A stretch of DNA of 30,909 bases. Source: Plantago elongata. Taxonomy: Eukaryota > Streptophyta > Magnoliopsida > Lamiales > Plantaginaceae. A program made the position numbers and the translations under genes. Positions within the stretch are counted from its first letter, which is position 1. Every line of letters starts with the position of its first letter. Location of the stretch: positions 1 through 30,909 of the forward strand of contig JAYMSP010001556.1 in NCBI GenBank assembly GCA_036897095.1, written 5' to 3'. Shown here piece by piece: positions 20,106-30,257 of this stretch. The notes under the pieces are model-generated. The model saw only the letters and a list, made by a program, of their open reading frames with translations, was not told where the DNA came from and did no database searches.

Positions 20106-20282
20106 TGTTGTTCGACGGAATGACGCTATTTAGGGACAAATTGAGCTGAAACGCTCAATTCGTCCCTAAGGCGTCGCTGAAACTAGCGATTCGTCGCTAG
20201 TTTTAGCGACGAATATGATCCGTCTCTGTCGCCGTCACAATTTTTAATGTTTCTTATAGTGTCAGAAATGAATGATTGATTT

Positions 20283-20988
20283 TGTAAATTCTCGGAATTT
20301 CAAGTTAAATCTAAATAGTTACAAAGGGATTGAGAACGCTATTTATACCAATAAGGTACACATTTTTTTTTTTAGGAATTCACCTCTAGAGTTAAACGTG
20401 TTTGCTCTGGACAATCTTATGATGGGTGACCAACTAGGAAGTCTCCTGGTTCGCATACGATTGAGAACAAAATACATGGAAAAGAACTTGTGTTGGTATA
20501 GTGAGGCCTGCATATCACCCAAAGAGTTGTTCATGAGTAACCGCACCGGTCCAATGGGACTCGGCCCACAAGTGGTTCAGATCGTAACAAATGGTATCAG
20601 AGTCGTGTCAATCCATAACCCACAAGGGTGGACGGTTGGTCGGACCATGGTGCGGCGGGGACGTCACACAATTTAAGAGGGATGAGTGTAACGCCCCAAA
20701 TTTTCAACTCAAGTTCAATGTACTTAAAGGGATTGAGAATGTTACTTACACCAATAAGGTGCACATTTTTTTTGGGAATTCATATATAACTCCAAAGTCT
20801 GTTTGTGCTGGAGTAATCCTAGGATGAGTGATCAACTGAGAAGTTTTTCGTATCGTGCACGAGTGAGGACAAAACGCGTGGGAAAGGACTTATGTTGGTA
20901 TAGTGGAATCGACATATCACGAAAGTTGCTCATAAATAACCGCGCCGACCCAAAATATAAGGACTTAACCCACATCCAGATCGTTATA
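20283..20988 (+). mobile_element. TRIM (miniature LTR retrotransposon), complete, TSD GATTT
   Basis: The 5' LTR (20283-20589, TGTAAATTCTCGG...GTAACA) and 3' LTR (20687-20988, TGTAACGCCCC...) are alignable end to end, with shared blocks such as GGGATTGAGAA, ACCAATAAGGT and TTGGTATAGTG. They are clearly diverged. The 97-base interior begins with TGGTATCAGAG (20592-20602), a primer-binding site for initiator Met tRNA, and ends with the purine tract AAGAGGGATGAG. A perfect 5-bp duplication, GATTT (20278-20282 and 20989-20993), flanks the whole. There is no coding capacity. LTR divergence marks it as an old insertion. Confidence 0.88.
20592..20602 (+). other. Primer-binding site of the TRIM
   Basis: TGGTATCAGAG is complementary to the 3' end of plant initiator methionine tRNA, the common minus-strand primer. 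It lies two bases after the 5' LTR. Confidence 0.85.
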
Positions 20989-22500
20989 GATTTATTCAAA
21001 TAAAATCAAAATCATCTTCATAAATAAAATTTGACCTATCATGAAGTGAAAAAGAAAGACTTTATTCAATGTCATACTTCATATTCCATACTATGTCAAT
21101 GTTTTTTAATTTATTATATTCACTTCCACTTCAAATTCATTTTGCTTTGTAAATATGATTGATCTTATTTCGTTCACATATTATAATACCATAGCAATTG
21201 AATTTACCCTTTTTAAAATGTTAAAAATTTATATATATTATAAGCGGTTGAGAGAAATAGAATAGAATTTATTTTTATGTGTTAAATGAGAGAATAAGAA
21301 GCTTCTAGAGAACCCATAACAGTTGGACCTATAACAATCTAACTCTATAGTAACTCTTGTACATTTATTTCTAACACTCCCCTTGAATGGACAAGAGTTA
21401 GTGATAGTTGGTATGCGAGAGACACTGTCTCGTTAAAAACCTTAATAAAAAAATCCAGTGGGATAAAACCTAGTCAAGAGAAAAAGAGTGCAGTGTGTAT
21501 CCAACTCCCCTGATAAAAGTATTTCTTCAATTCTTTGAATGTCGTAAATTCAATCTTCCAAACCAACTTCTCAATGATGTTAAATGTGATGCGGTTGAGC
21601 AAATCTTCAAATTATACGTACTTCGGTGAAATCTTCTTATAATGGAAGAACTTCCGTAATATACACCTTGTCTTCTTCAGGAAGAACTCTTCAAATACTT
21701 GAAACATCATATAGTTTCAAAATGGCATAGGAGAACTCCATTATATTGTAAAGGTATCCAACAAGCCCACAACTTAGCTTTATCAAACAAGTTTGTAATC
21801 ATGGAGATATATAAGCGCTTATAATGTTGGCTCATTAAAAACATAGCTAGGAAAAACCCAATGAGATAAAAATCTGTAGAGGGAAAAAGAGTGCAACCAT
21901 TTCTCGTGGAATGCGCAGAAGTTGTCATTGTTGCTTGATTGTCATTAACTCATGTACCTTCTTCAGGAGGTATAGTAAGGATCATTGTAGCTCTTGATAG
22001 CTCAAATCATTGTGGTACTTATGGATCATATATGTCACAAAGATAGTGATAATACTCCTTGTAATAATTAGTCTCTTTCTCAAACATTCAGATTGAGCCA
22101 ACATCAATGTACTGTAACCAATAATACTGTCCACGAGTCAGGAGAATCAGGTGTCGTATTTCACTTGTCCATATAGGTTTACATACATGAAACCTTAGTT
22201 CCTCAAGAACTTTGCTCATACAATCCATATTCGCCGACATGATACTTTAGTCTCATTTCAAAACCAACTTTCGGAGGTGATATCCCCCCCCTCATTGAAC
22301 TTTCTCAAAATCATATAATTTTCAGTCAAACTATTACATGTACAAGCTACAAGTTAGTCTAAGTGATAACATTCAAATAAGAATAAACATGTTATGATGC
22401 AATGCTAAATATCTAAGTGCACATAAAATCGACTCGATAATGCAACGGTACCGTACGGATTCCGAATTCATCTGATCAAAAGGACCTCAAGTCCATGAGC

Positions 22501-22549
22501 TCATCATCATCATCATCAACATCATCATCATCATCATCATCATCATCAT
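22501..22549 (+). repeat. (TCA)n microsatellite
   Basis: About sixteen TCA units with one interruption (TCAACA) inside the old LTR element. Confidence 0.95.
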
Positions 22550-23802
22550 GTCATAGAATGGACTCTCATGTAAGATCCCCATTTACATATTGATTTAGCA
22601 TATGCTTATTCATTCTGGGTTCCATATATATCGGTATATCAAATCTCTTTTCTAGATTTTCAAGTCAGTGTTGATCGATCATCGATATCTGAATATTGTT
22701 AGGAGGTACCATTTCCATTCATATAGGCCATCTATTTTAATTCAGATATCTATGCCATTCATGGCATTCATTACTCTTCAAGAGTACCAACTGCTCGATC
22801 TTGCTAATCGATTTGTATTGTACTTAACATTGGAACAATATTTCACCGAGAATCTAGTACAATTGACAAGGTATCTCAATGTCCAAAACATGACATTCTA
22901 TAACCAATATGCAACTCTGTGTGCCTCAAAATATCGGGTCAACATTTAAATCATAAAGTTTCATGTTTGAACATATCTTGATATATGAACATGAAGCTGA
23001 ATATTAGTTAAAAACTTGAACATTCACATATATGGGGATCAATTTTCTCTACGAATTTGATTTACCAGCTTCCTCATGTTCTTCCTCCCCTTATTCACAT
23101 ATATGGAAAAAACTAGCCCATACTAGTAATAAGGGATCAAACCAAAAACTTTCATGCACAACTTAGATAATCACAAAAGGCATACAACCATAGTATGCGT
23201 TACACATTAGTTCTCTACGAAGAACAATATGACGGGGAGTCAATATATTTGGATAGTTGAATTTTCTTGTGCTGAAAATAAAATTGCCCTTAAACTGAAG
23301 ATCTCACTAGTGGGTTACCAAACCACTAAAATATCAATCAATATCAACTTTCAAAGTTTGACTTTTGCTCATTTCAAGTCCACAATCATGCTTCATCTCA
23401 ATGTTGTGTCTTGCCATAATAATAACTACAACATGAGAAAGCTTTCAGCACATAACCATATGAAAACTTCATGTTTCACAATAACGGACCCTTACACCCG
23501 GATGGCCGAATTCGTCACATCGAGATATATCTTTCATAAATCACTTGAATTTGGACGGTCTATATGTGACATTTGGACACAATCGTGTACATTTAATTGG
23601 CAAGACTAACCTTGTCAATTTCATCAGGAATTTAGTACAATATTTACTTGAACACAGTTTTGTGAAAGTATGATGATGAAATCAACCATACATTTGGTTA
23701 TGTCTTCTAGACATAATCCGTCTCTAGAGGGTATATGTATACACTTGAGCATTTGCAATATAATGCTCCCCTCATATGCTCATGTCACCATTAGTAATTG
23801 TC

Positions 23803-23975
23803 TCACAACATAAGTGATTTTGAACATTGCTATATTCCAACTTCACAGGTTGGTCAGTTCACATCATAAGTGATTTTGATTATTAATATATTCCAACTAT
23901 GCCGATTGGTTATTCACAACATAAGTGATATTGGTCATTGACCCAGTCGGTTGGGGTATTCATACTTTATTTGCA
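23803..23975 (+). repeat. Tandem array of 55-56 bp, three units
   Basis: ATAAGTGATTTTG-type starts recur at 23810, 23866 and 23921. Each unit holds a TTCCAACT....GGTTGGT core, most decayed in the last unit (CCCAGTCGGTTGGGG). The array abuts the 95-bp array downstream, and the two share the core motif. Confidence 0.8.
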
Positions 23976-24015
23976 TCACCATCAATAATGACGTTTAATA
24001 GGGTGTGCATGATAT

Positions 24016-24400
24016 GTCCCAACAACGCCGGTTGGTTACTCTATACTTTTTTGGAATTTTATTAATTTTCAATCATCAATTATTGACCCTTTTCGATCTA
24101 TGATGTATTTGTTCCAACTACGCTGGTTGGTTATTCCATACTTTTTTGAAATTGCATAAATTCTGAAACATCAATTCATGATCACTTCCGATCTATGATA
24201 TTTTTGTCCCAACTACGTCGGTTGATTATTCCATATAATTTTTTGGAATTTCATAAATTCTCAAACATCAATTCTTGATCACTTCCGATCTATGATGTTT
24301 TTGTCCCAACTACGCCGGTTGGTTATTCCATATAATTTTTTGAAATTTTAAAATTTTACAATCATCAATTCTTGACCATATTTGGTATATAATATTTTGT
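24016..24400 (+). repeat. Tandem array of 95-97 bp, four units
   Basis: Units start with GTCCCAACTACGCCGGTTGG or close variants at 24016, 24111, 24206 and 24303. Each contains TTATTCCATA, an AATTT-rich part, ATCATCAATT or ACATCAATT, then TTGA.C and CGATCTATGAT. The last unit is incomplete and decayed. The unit head is itself palindromic (CCAAC...GTTGG). Confidence 0.88.
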
Positions 24401-25034
24401 ATCATATATTCATCTCATGAAATATGGTATTAATAATTCTTATACCATACAAACAGAATTAAACATAATATTCAAAATAAATTACGTATATAATATGCAA
24501 ACAAATAATTCAATATATGGTTCATTCAAATAATTATAATCTTGGGAACATTCGAACAACTGTTTTCAAAGAAGAGATAAACTCGAAAAGAAAGAAAAGG
24601 ACCCTACGTGGTGATAATATTAAGCTTGTAACAAACAAACAAAAACTTGTAATAAAACATAATTCATGAAGAATTAAGTAATAATGTATACTGCTAGTAC
24701 CACGCAACAACAACAATATATAATCCATTATCTTACTCCACAGGTTACCATCTCACCTCTTCCCACCTTATGAATTAGTGTTGAGCTTTTGGTTTCTGTA
24801 CGGCGGCGGCTAGCAGATCTTTCTTTTATTCTCGTACGGCTAGGGTTTTAAGAAATCAGTGGGTTAGAACAATTTCGTGATATAAAATAGAACTTATTCT
24901 GATGTGTTAAATGAGAAAGTATAAGTATATATTTATATTTTATAAAAGAAAAAGTAAATTTATAGAGAGTCCATAACAATTGAGCTTCTAATAGTCTAAC
25001 CTAACACTAAATATTGTATATTTATTTCATGACA

Positions 25035-25515
25035 TTGAATGTGAGAATTTTTTTAAAATTTTATGTATTTAATTCATTATACCAAAACGGAAAATTATAC
25101 TTATGGTAATAATCCCTTTTTCTTAAATTCTGCATTATTGATAGTCAATTCATTATATTTGTGGGAGTTAATTAACAGAACTACATTCATTCATCTTCCA
25201 AAATATTTTCCCATCATTCCCCTATCAAATTGTTTATTGGTTGATCCCTTCTGCTCCAAAGCATAAGGTAGTTTCTTTGTAATTGTATTCTTTTTTCGGT
25301 CGTTTTTTCGAAGTAATAAGTCTGCTATTGAATTAACATTTAGTAGGTATCTATATATTATTAAACTCTCAGTTTTTATTCAACAATCTAACGACATAAC
25401 ACTGTACTCAAATCAATGAGGGGTTTTCTGATTTAATTGAATGCAGACAAGTACTGGGTGTTGGATTCAATGGACTCCACAAAGGCTGGATAGAATTATT
25501 ACACGGTCAAATTTA
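25035..25515. other. AT-rich spacer before the right Harbinger-like pseudogene
   Basis: No supported coding sequence. The left end of the Harbinger-like element may lie near 25460-25520, but no target duplication was identified. Confidence 0.4.
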
Positions 25516-25696
25516 TGAGCGGCTACTTAGCAGCCACAACTACTGAGCACCTCAATCGATTACGGAGCAACCGATTGAGGTAGCCATTTGACTGGAACAC
25601 ATGCACATTTTCTTTTATTTTTAAATTGTTATTATTTTATTATTAAAAATTATAAAATACTCCAACAATTATAAACGGTCATATTTTTTCGGGATC

Positions 25697-25704
25697 TATA
25701 AATA
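25697..25704 (+). promoter_or_regulatory. TATA box of the Harbinger-type pseudogene
   Basis: TATAAATA at 25697-25704, about 100 bases upstream of the ATG at 25801, is followed by a CT-rich leader. Its distance and context mirror the TATA box of the related gene at the left end of the window. Confidence 0.55.
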
Positions 25705-25800
25705 GACGATTATTTTCACTTCATTCTTTACAACTCCAAACACTCTTTCTTTCTCTCTATTAAACTCAAAACACTCTTCAATTCACTACACAAAATCAAA

Positions 25801-27002
25801 ATGAATCCGAATCTCGTTGCTTGGTTGGCGGACAAAGATCCGGCTGAAATCGAGCAAATGTTTAGCAGTATGGGCTACCATAGTTCGGAATCATCCACCA
25901 ATACAAACAACAATCCTTTCAACTCCCAAATGTATTCCGTCCGGAAGGTTATGATGAGGGATCGCAGCAAACTATCCCGGAGACATAACCTCCACCGGTG
26001 CAGCTGCCAGTTCGAGGAAAGGGGAAGATGGCCGCATCGGAAGGCAAAGGGAAAGCAAAGGCCGGGTCATCGAGGGGAAAGGGAAAGAACGTTCCGGAGA
26101 GGAAGTGGAAGGTGTAGCCCAGGAGACCGGTCCAAAGAAGCTCTCGGTTGCAGAGGACCTCGCTCTAATCAGCATGTTCATGCAGGTTAGTGAGGATTCA
26201 TGTGTTGGTACGAACGTGAAGTTAACTAGATGTTCACTAAGCACGTCATAAAGATGTGGAATGAGGTAAGGAAGGACTCGACTTCTGAGCTCAAACTACG
26301 AACTGGTAGCTCTCTTTGTGGCCGCTAGAATCGAATCAAGCCATGTGTTAATCAATGGGTGAGTGCTTACAACGAGGTTGTACGAGTGCAAGGAATTCAG
26401 AGTGGTACTAACGATGAAGATGTCATCGAGTGCGCCAAATGCATTTAAAAGATGAATCATAAATAAGGTGAAGATTTCGACCTAATGCACTGTTGGCATG
26501 TCATGAAAGATTATCAACAGTAGGAAACGAAGATGAACTACACCGGTCCAAAGGAAGAATCAATTCCGGGTTCTGAACTCCATGATGCAGAAGGTGAAGA
26601 CACGGATGGAAGCTCGAGGAAGAAAATGTGCATGAGTGAGGATAGTGATGACTTCAAGGAGCATCCTATGGGTCGGGATAGGGCGAAGGCACTTAGGAAA
26701 AGTGGCCTTTCTTCAAACTCCTTCGACAGCGACTTTGCTGAGTTCAAGAACGATTTTGCTACACAACTGTAACTGGAGTAACAGAGGATTGAGATAGAGC
26801 ATAGGAGGTTGGGGTTCTTCGAAAGAAAAGAGGAGAAACGTCTAAAGATAGAAGCGGCAACTAACCAGATCAATGCCGACTTGGCTCGCACTCAAAGGCT
26901 GCAAATTATCTCAACTTGTCCGGTATCGACCCAACTGATATGACCCCGGGCCAAAGGAAGGTGTACAAGATTTTGGACCGAGAGTTCAGGGATGAGTCTT
27001 GA
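25801..27002 (+). pseudogene. PIF/Harbinger-associated Myb/SANT-like gene, multiply broken
   Basis: The original frame opens at ATG 25801 (MNPNLVAWLADKDPAEIEQM) and is lost near 25935. The same family reappears in other frames: EDLALISMFMQVSEDSCVG (about 26151), MWNEVRKDSTSELKLRTGS (about 26252) and SGTNDEDVIECAK (about 26399). Then come DFDLMHCWHVMKDY (about 26479), ELHDAEGEDTDGSSRKK, HPMGRDRAKALRKSG (about 26663), and a final NLSGIDPTDMTPGQRKVYK ending at the TGA near 27002. Several in-frame stops (after ECAKCI, KMNHK, DYQQ and ATQL) and at least two frameshifts make it non-functional. The block order matches the accessory Myb-like protein of PIF/Harbinger elements (NAM-associated annotation), the same family as the pseudogene at 1-696. 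GC-rich stretches at 25508-25590 and 27240-27370 may be the subterminal zones, but I could not pair the ends. Confidence 0.7.
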
Positions 27003-27722
27003 AGCTGATTCAATTAAATGGTGTTTTATATTTGTGTTTGTCTGTTGTAGTTTCAAATTATGTACAAGTATATTATTTTCATTTCCAAAAGTTGTATTAA
27101 GTTTTACTGTATCCTTCCCAAGTCAATAAGAAAACACAATTTTAAAACGAAAATAACCGTTATTCGTATCTGTTTGAAAATATAGCCGTTATTCATATCA
27201 ATATCCAATTATTATTTCAATTTGAATATAATAAAAAAAAAGGACCGACGATCGATTTTCATTCGTCGTCACAATACACCAATCGATTGTGGCGCCTACA
27301 ATCGCGGAGCAACCGCCCGCCACGACCATCGATTCAGCCCATCAATTCAGCCGCGGGTGGTCTGAGCATTGAAGGTTGGCTTGATTTTCAATGATAATAA
27401 AGAGGAAGATTCTTACCTAGAGCTCCGTAGGTTGTCTACAATTCATCCAAGGACCAGACCATCCAGTTATCTCGCTTTGCATTCCATTTGGTTTAAATGA
27501 GTTATAATATTACAATTACAACAATATCGAATTTAATCTTCGATTCATTTCTAAACCCTAATTACTCTCATTTTCTATAGGAGGAAATATAATCATCATT
27601 TTCGAAAAATCAAACACATGACCTATTGAATATAAGATGTTTTGGTTCAGCACCTATATATAAACCTTTTGACTTCCAATTACATATTAATAATGGTGTT
27701 CCTATTAATTTATGATTTAACT
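27003..27722. other. 3' flank of the Harbinger-like pseudogene and AT-rich DNA
   Basis: Includes a GC-rich, CGAT-rich stretch (27240-27372) that is probably the right subterminal part of the Harbinger-like element. The rest is AT-rich DNA without coding signal. Confidence 0.4.
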
Positions 27723-27812
27723 GATAAAGAAGTACAACTCAATTGATAATGTGCTTCACTTCTCTAATAATTTGAGAGTTTGAATCACCTTTTTAGACTT
27801 TTTAAAAAAAAA
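27723..27812 (+). mobile_element. Short tRNA-derived SINE, copy 3, decayed
   Basis: Aligns along its length with copies 1 and 2: GAAGTACAACTCAATTGATAA for the A-box region, GTGCTTCACTTC, then GAGTTTGAATCACC for the B-box region, and an A tail (27804-27812). The flanks TTATGATTTAA (27710-27720) and TTATGTTTAA (27813-27822) differ by one base and look like an eroded target duplication. CG and CA/TG changes dominate the differences, as expected from old methylated insertions. Confidence 0.65.
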
Positions 27813-28213
27813 TTATGTTTAATCAATTTCACCAATAGTCTTCATGTAAGTCTTTTCCATTAATACCTCAAAAACTCATTACATACTACATACTTACATA
27901 GTAATATCAGGAGGCAATTGGGAACTCTCATTAGCATCGAGTATAAAGTTACGAGCTAAGGAATGAGCAAGAGTATTGTCAAGTCTAGTTAACTTTCATA
28001 CATTTCCAATCCGGCAACCCGTATTTATTAATGATAAACTACTATTTTTTGTAAGTGTAGAGGTATGTATAACTAAAATTATGTCATTATATTTACATTA
28101 CAATTTATAGTGAAATTTGATCATATATAATTCATCCATCCAAACATATTCTAGACATAGTTTTCTCACATTTTCATTCAAAAAACAAATAATGGATGCC
28201 GATGCATGTGTAA
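27813..28213. other. AT-rich intergenic DNA
   Basis: No coding sequence or repeat was recognised between the third SINE copy and the possible MITE. Confidence 0.45.
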
Positions 28214-28481
28214 AGACCACTTCCAATGCGTAAGGACGGTGGTCGTCAGTTATGAAAAGTCTAACGACAACTGCAGAAAAAAATCATGTTCAATGGGTCG
28301 TCACGACGATCAAAAGTATATCTTTTTATTAATTTTTTTATATATTTTAAAATATATTTAACATACTATAAGAGTGTTTAGAAGTTGAAGTTAAGCGAAT
28401 TAAAATTTTAAAAGTAGTTTTAGAATTATTAGTCTAAAAGTCGTAAAATCTAAAATATCAATATATAGTCATGAGTGGTCT
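28214..28481. mobile_element. Possible Tourist-like MITE, 268 bp
   Basis: Short terminal inverted repeats AGACCACT (28214-28221) and AGTGGTCT (28474-28481) bound a small AT-rich block without coding capacity. The left flank is TAA, the usual target, but the right flank (TCA) does not match. The call rests on size and termini alone. Confidence 0.3.
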
Positions 28482-28499
28482 TCATTTTAGAGAACGAAA

Positions 28500-29356
28500 T
28501 GTTGGTATTTGCGGTCAGATTGTACTCTAAGCACACGCAGCGAAATTTCAAAAATTTTAGATCAACATGATAACAGTAATTTAACGTGCTAGAATAAACT
28601 GAAATCTTACTTTGTTAGCAATTTCAATTCGCAACTGTCAGCTTGCAACATGGGATCAACAAAATTTAGCAACTGGTCAACCTCCTCTTCCGTATAATCA
28701 ACAACTTCGAGATCCTCTCCAAGCAAGTCTCAATCCTCGTGCGAATCCAGATTGTTTGTTGCTCCTCAAACATCGGTATCCACATGAGTTACTTTTACCA
28801 AGAAGAACGCTATGATGTTCTTATGTTTGGATGTGGAGAAGTGTTTTTGGAAGAACAATATCAAATTTTGTTTATTCTCTATTTTTGTCTTTTCTGATGG
28901 AATGCGTGTAAAATTAAATCTGATTACTCTTTTTTTTACACAATCTCAAACTTATCATATATCTGCTCAAAAACATCTATAGTGGAATAAGAAACTGAAA
29001 ATAAACATTGATGGCCATTATTACCAAAAAAACAAAACTGACAAAAGGTACGATCGATGGGGACAACATGTCCCCATCAAAAGGAAACGCCTGGCGTGTG
29101 GAAGCCACGCACCAGACACAAGCCACACGGGCGCGTGGCTGCCATGTGCCCGGTTACTCCCTTGCTGGGTCGTTGCCCTAGCTTCATCCTTCCTTCTATT
29201 TTTTGTTTGGCTCAATATTTCTTCTTCCAGTCCATCTTAAATCATTGGATTCTAATTCTGAATAGTCCAACTATTAAACTTCATTTTAATTGTTCAAGTC
29301 TAATTTGAACCAATTAAATTATTCTTATATTATTTACAATAAATAATACAATCAAC
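28500..29356 (-). mobile_element. LTR of a Ty1/copia retrotransposon (3' LTR)
   Basis: On the minus strand the LTR begins TGTTGATTGTATT (at 29356) and ends AATACCAACA (at 28500), with TGTTG/CAACA inverted ends and a length of 857 bp. Directly upstream on that strand is the purine-rich ACTAGGGG, a fitting polypurine tract. The pol remnant at 30258-30909 points the same way, so this is the 3' LTR. The 5' LTR lies beyond the right edge, so no target duplication can be checked; the 5 bases outside the LTR are CGAAA (28495-28499). Confidence 0.7.
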
Positions 29357-30257
29357 ACCCCTAGTTTGGTAAAGTATTCTCTATATAATGTGACCCATAG
29401 GGCGTTATATATACTAATCCAATTAAGTTCACGATGAAACTCCTAGACAATTTACCGGAAAATATTAATATATAAGGACGTTTGTGAGGATATACAAACC
29501 ACCTGTAATGTAAGGCTTCAATGATGGTACGGTCCTTTCATTCACGAATACTCGAATAAGTCTAGAACTTGATTTTATGTCTGTTCCAATAACTTATTCA
29601 TTTCTTTCTCAATATTATTAGTTGATCCTCGATCATATTCAAACACCATTTTGAATACATCGTAATGCATTGGCCAATGACTAATGATCAACCTAACTAT
29701 GAGATGTAAAGTATTCTCTCTCTCCAATGTCTTATGAGGAATGAATCCTATCTTGGCTCAACTACCACTCCCAAGTGCTCCGTGGTGTACCCAACACATG
29801 CCGTATCTACCCATTAAGTGTGCAAGCATTGATCATGGTCAAAGTACAAGACTTCACACATGTCGTAAGTATTAACCTCAAGTCAAAGGACTAAAATATC
29901 ACCTTACACACCGATACTTCCATAGACATGAATATAATTAACCGAATGGCTTCTCGACGGGTCTACCAACATCCTCTGGGGTGTCCATGCATCTATCATG
30001 AATGACCAAGTCATTCGTAGTCGTGAATGCTACTACTTTATCCAAGAATATGATGCAGATCACATGCCAATATCTAACGTGTCATTAATATTCCAAATCT
30101 TAATGACACTCGATTGGGGCTATTTTAGGACTTACGTTATGTCATCCAAGTTCTCACACACTTGTTTGATAATCATATGGTCCAATGAAACATCTTATCG
30201 AATTATTCAAACAACCAAATAATCAATTCAATTATTGCAATGCCAATAACATTATTA
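29357..30257 (-). mobile_element. Non-coding region between pol and 3' LTR of the copia element
   Basis: About 900 bases with no supported open frame, between the polypurine tract and the pol stop. Part of it resembles 3' untranslated sequence common in plant copia elements (for example the GTACGGTCCTTTCATTCACG stretch near 29530); that resemblance is from memory. Confidence 0.55.

Larger units (their letters stand above)
18266..20261 (-). mobile_element. Non-autonomous CACTA (En/Spm) transposon, 1,996 bp, complete ends
   Basis: The left end is CACTACAAAAAAG and the right end, read inward, is CACTATAAGAAA. Both fit the CACTA inverted-repeat consensus. The element is flanked by the 3-bp duplication TCA (18263-18265 and 20262-20264), as expected for this superfamily. 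Both subterminal zones (18280-18560 and 20120-20240) are packed with direct and inverted copies of AGCGACGRAT/CCGTCGCT, the usual transposase-binding repeats. Inside are only fragments of transposon genes on the minus strand: a transposase-associated domain and the tail of an En/Spm accessory protein. It must rely on a partner element to move. Confidence 0.9.
21249..25034 (-). mobile_element. Old copia-like LTR element without coding capacity
   Basis: Two direct repeats bound the block: about 21249-21376 and 24878-25034. Both carry TTATGTGTTAAATGAGA-like and CCATAACA sequences and a TTTATTTC stretch, and both start TGA and end ACA. Just inside the left copy, read on the minus strand, is a purine tract (AAGGGGAG) followed by TGTTAG, as at a copia 3' LTR. 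A TTAAAAACC...AAAAAGAGTGCA motif common in plant copia 3' regions occurs twice, about 400 bases apart (21427-21493 and 21829-21896). There is no target duplication, no clear primer-binding site and no pol motif, so the boundaries and class are tentative. The interior is tandem arrays and decayed DNA. Confidence 0.45.

Noticed and set aside
20272..21003. Protein genes in the TRIM
   Set aside because: The open frames lie in and across the LTRs and recur in diverged form in the second LTR with a different frame. TRIMs are non-coding.
22668..23609. Two open frames of 93 and 126 codons as genes
   Set aside because: AT-rich decayed element DNA, without promoter, motif or homology that I recognise.
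23803..24400. CRISPR-like array
   Set aside because: The repeat units are tandem and contain no unique spacers; the genome is a plant nuclear genome.
25440..25490. Fragment of a Ulp1-like protease (peptide DKYWVLDSMDS)
   Set aside because: Only about a dozen residues before a stop; too short to support a domain.
25508..27373. Exact termini and target duplication for the right Harbinger-like element
   Set aside because: The best pairing I found (TGAGCGGCTAC... against TGCTCAGACCACC...) matches at only about half the positions, and flanks TTA and TTG differ.
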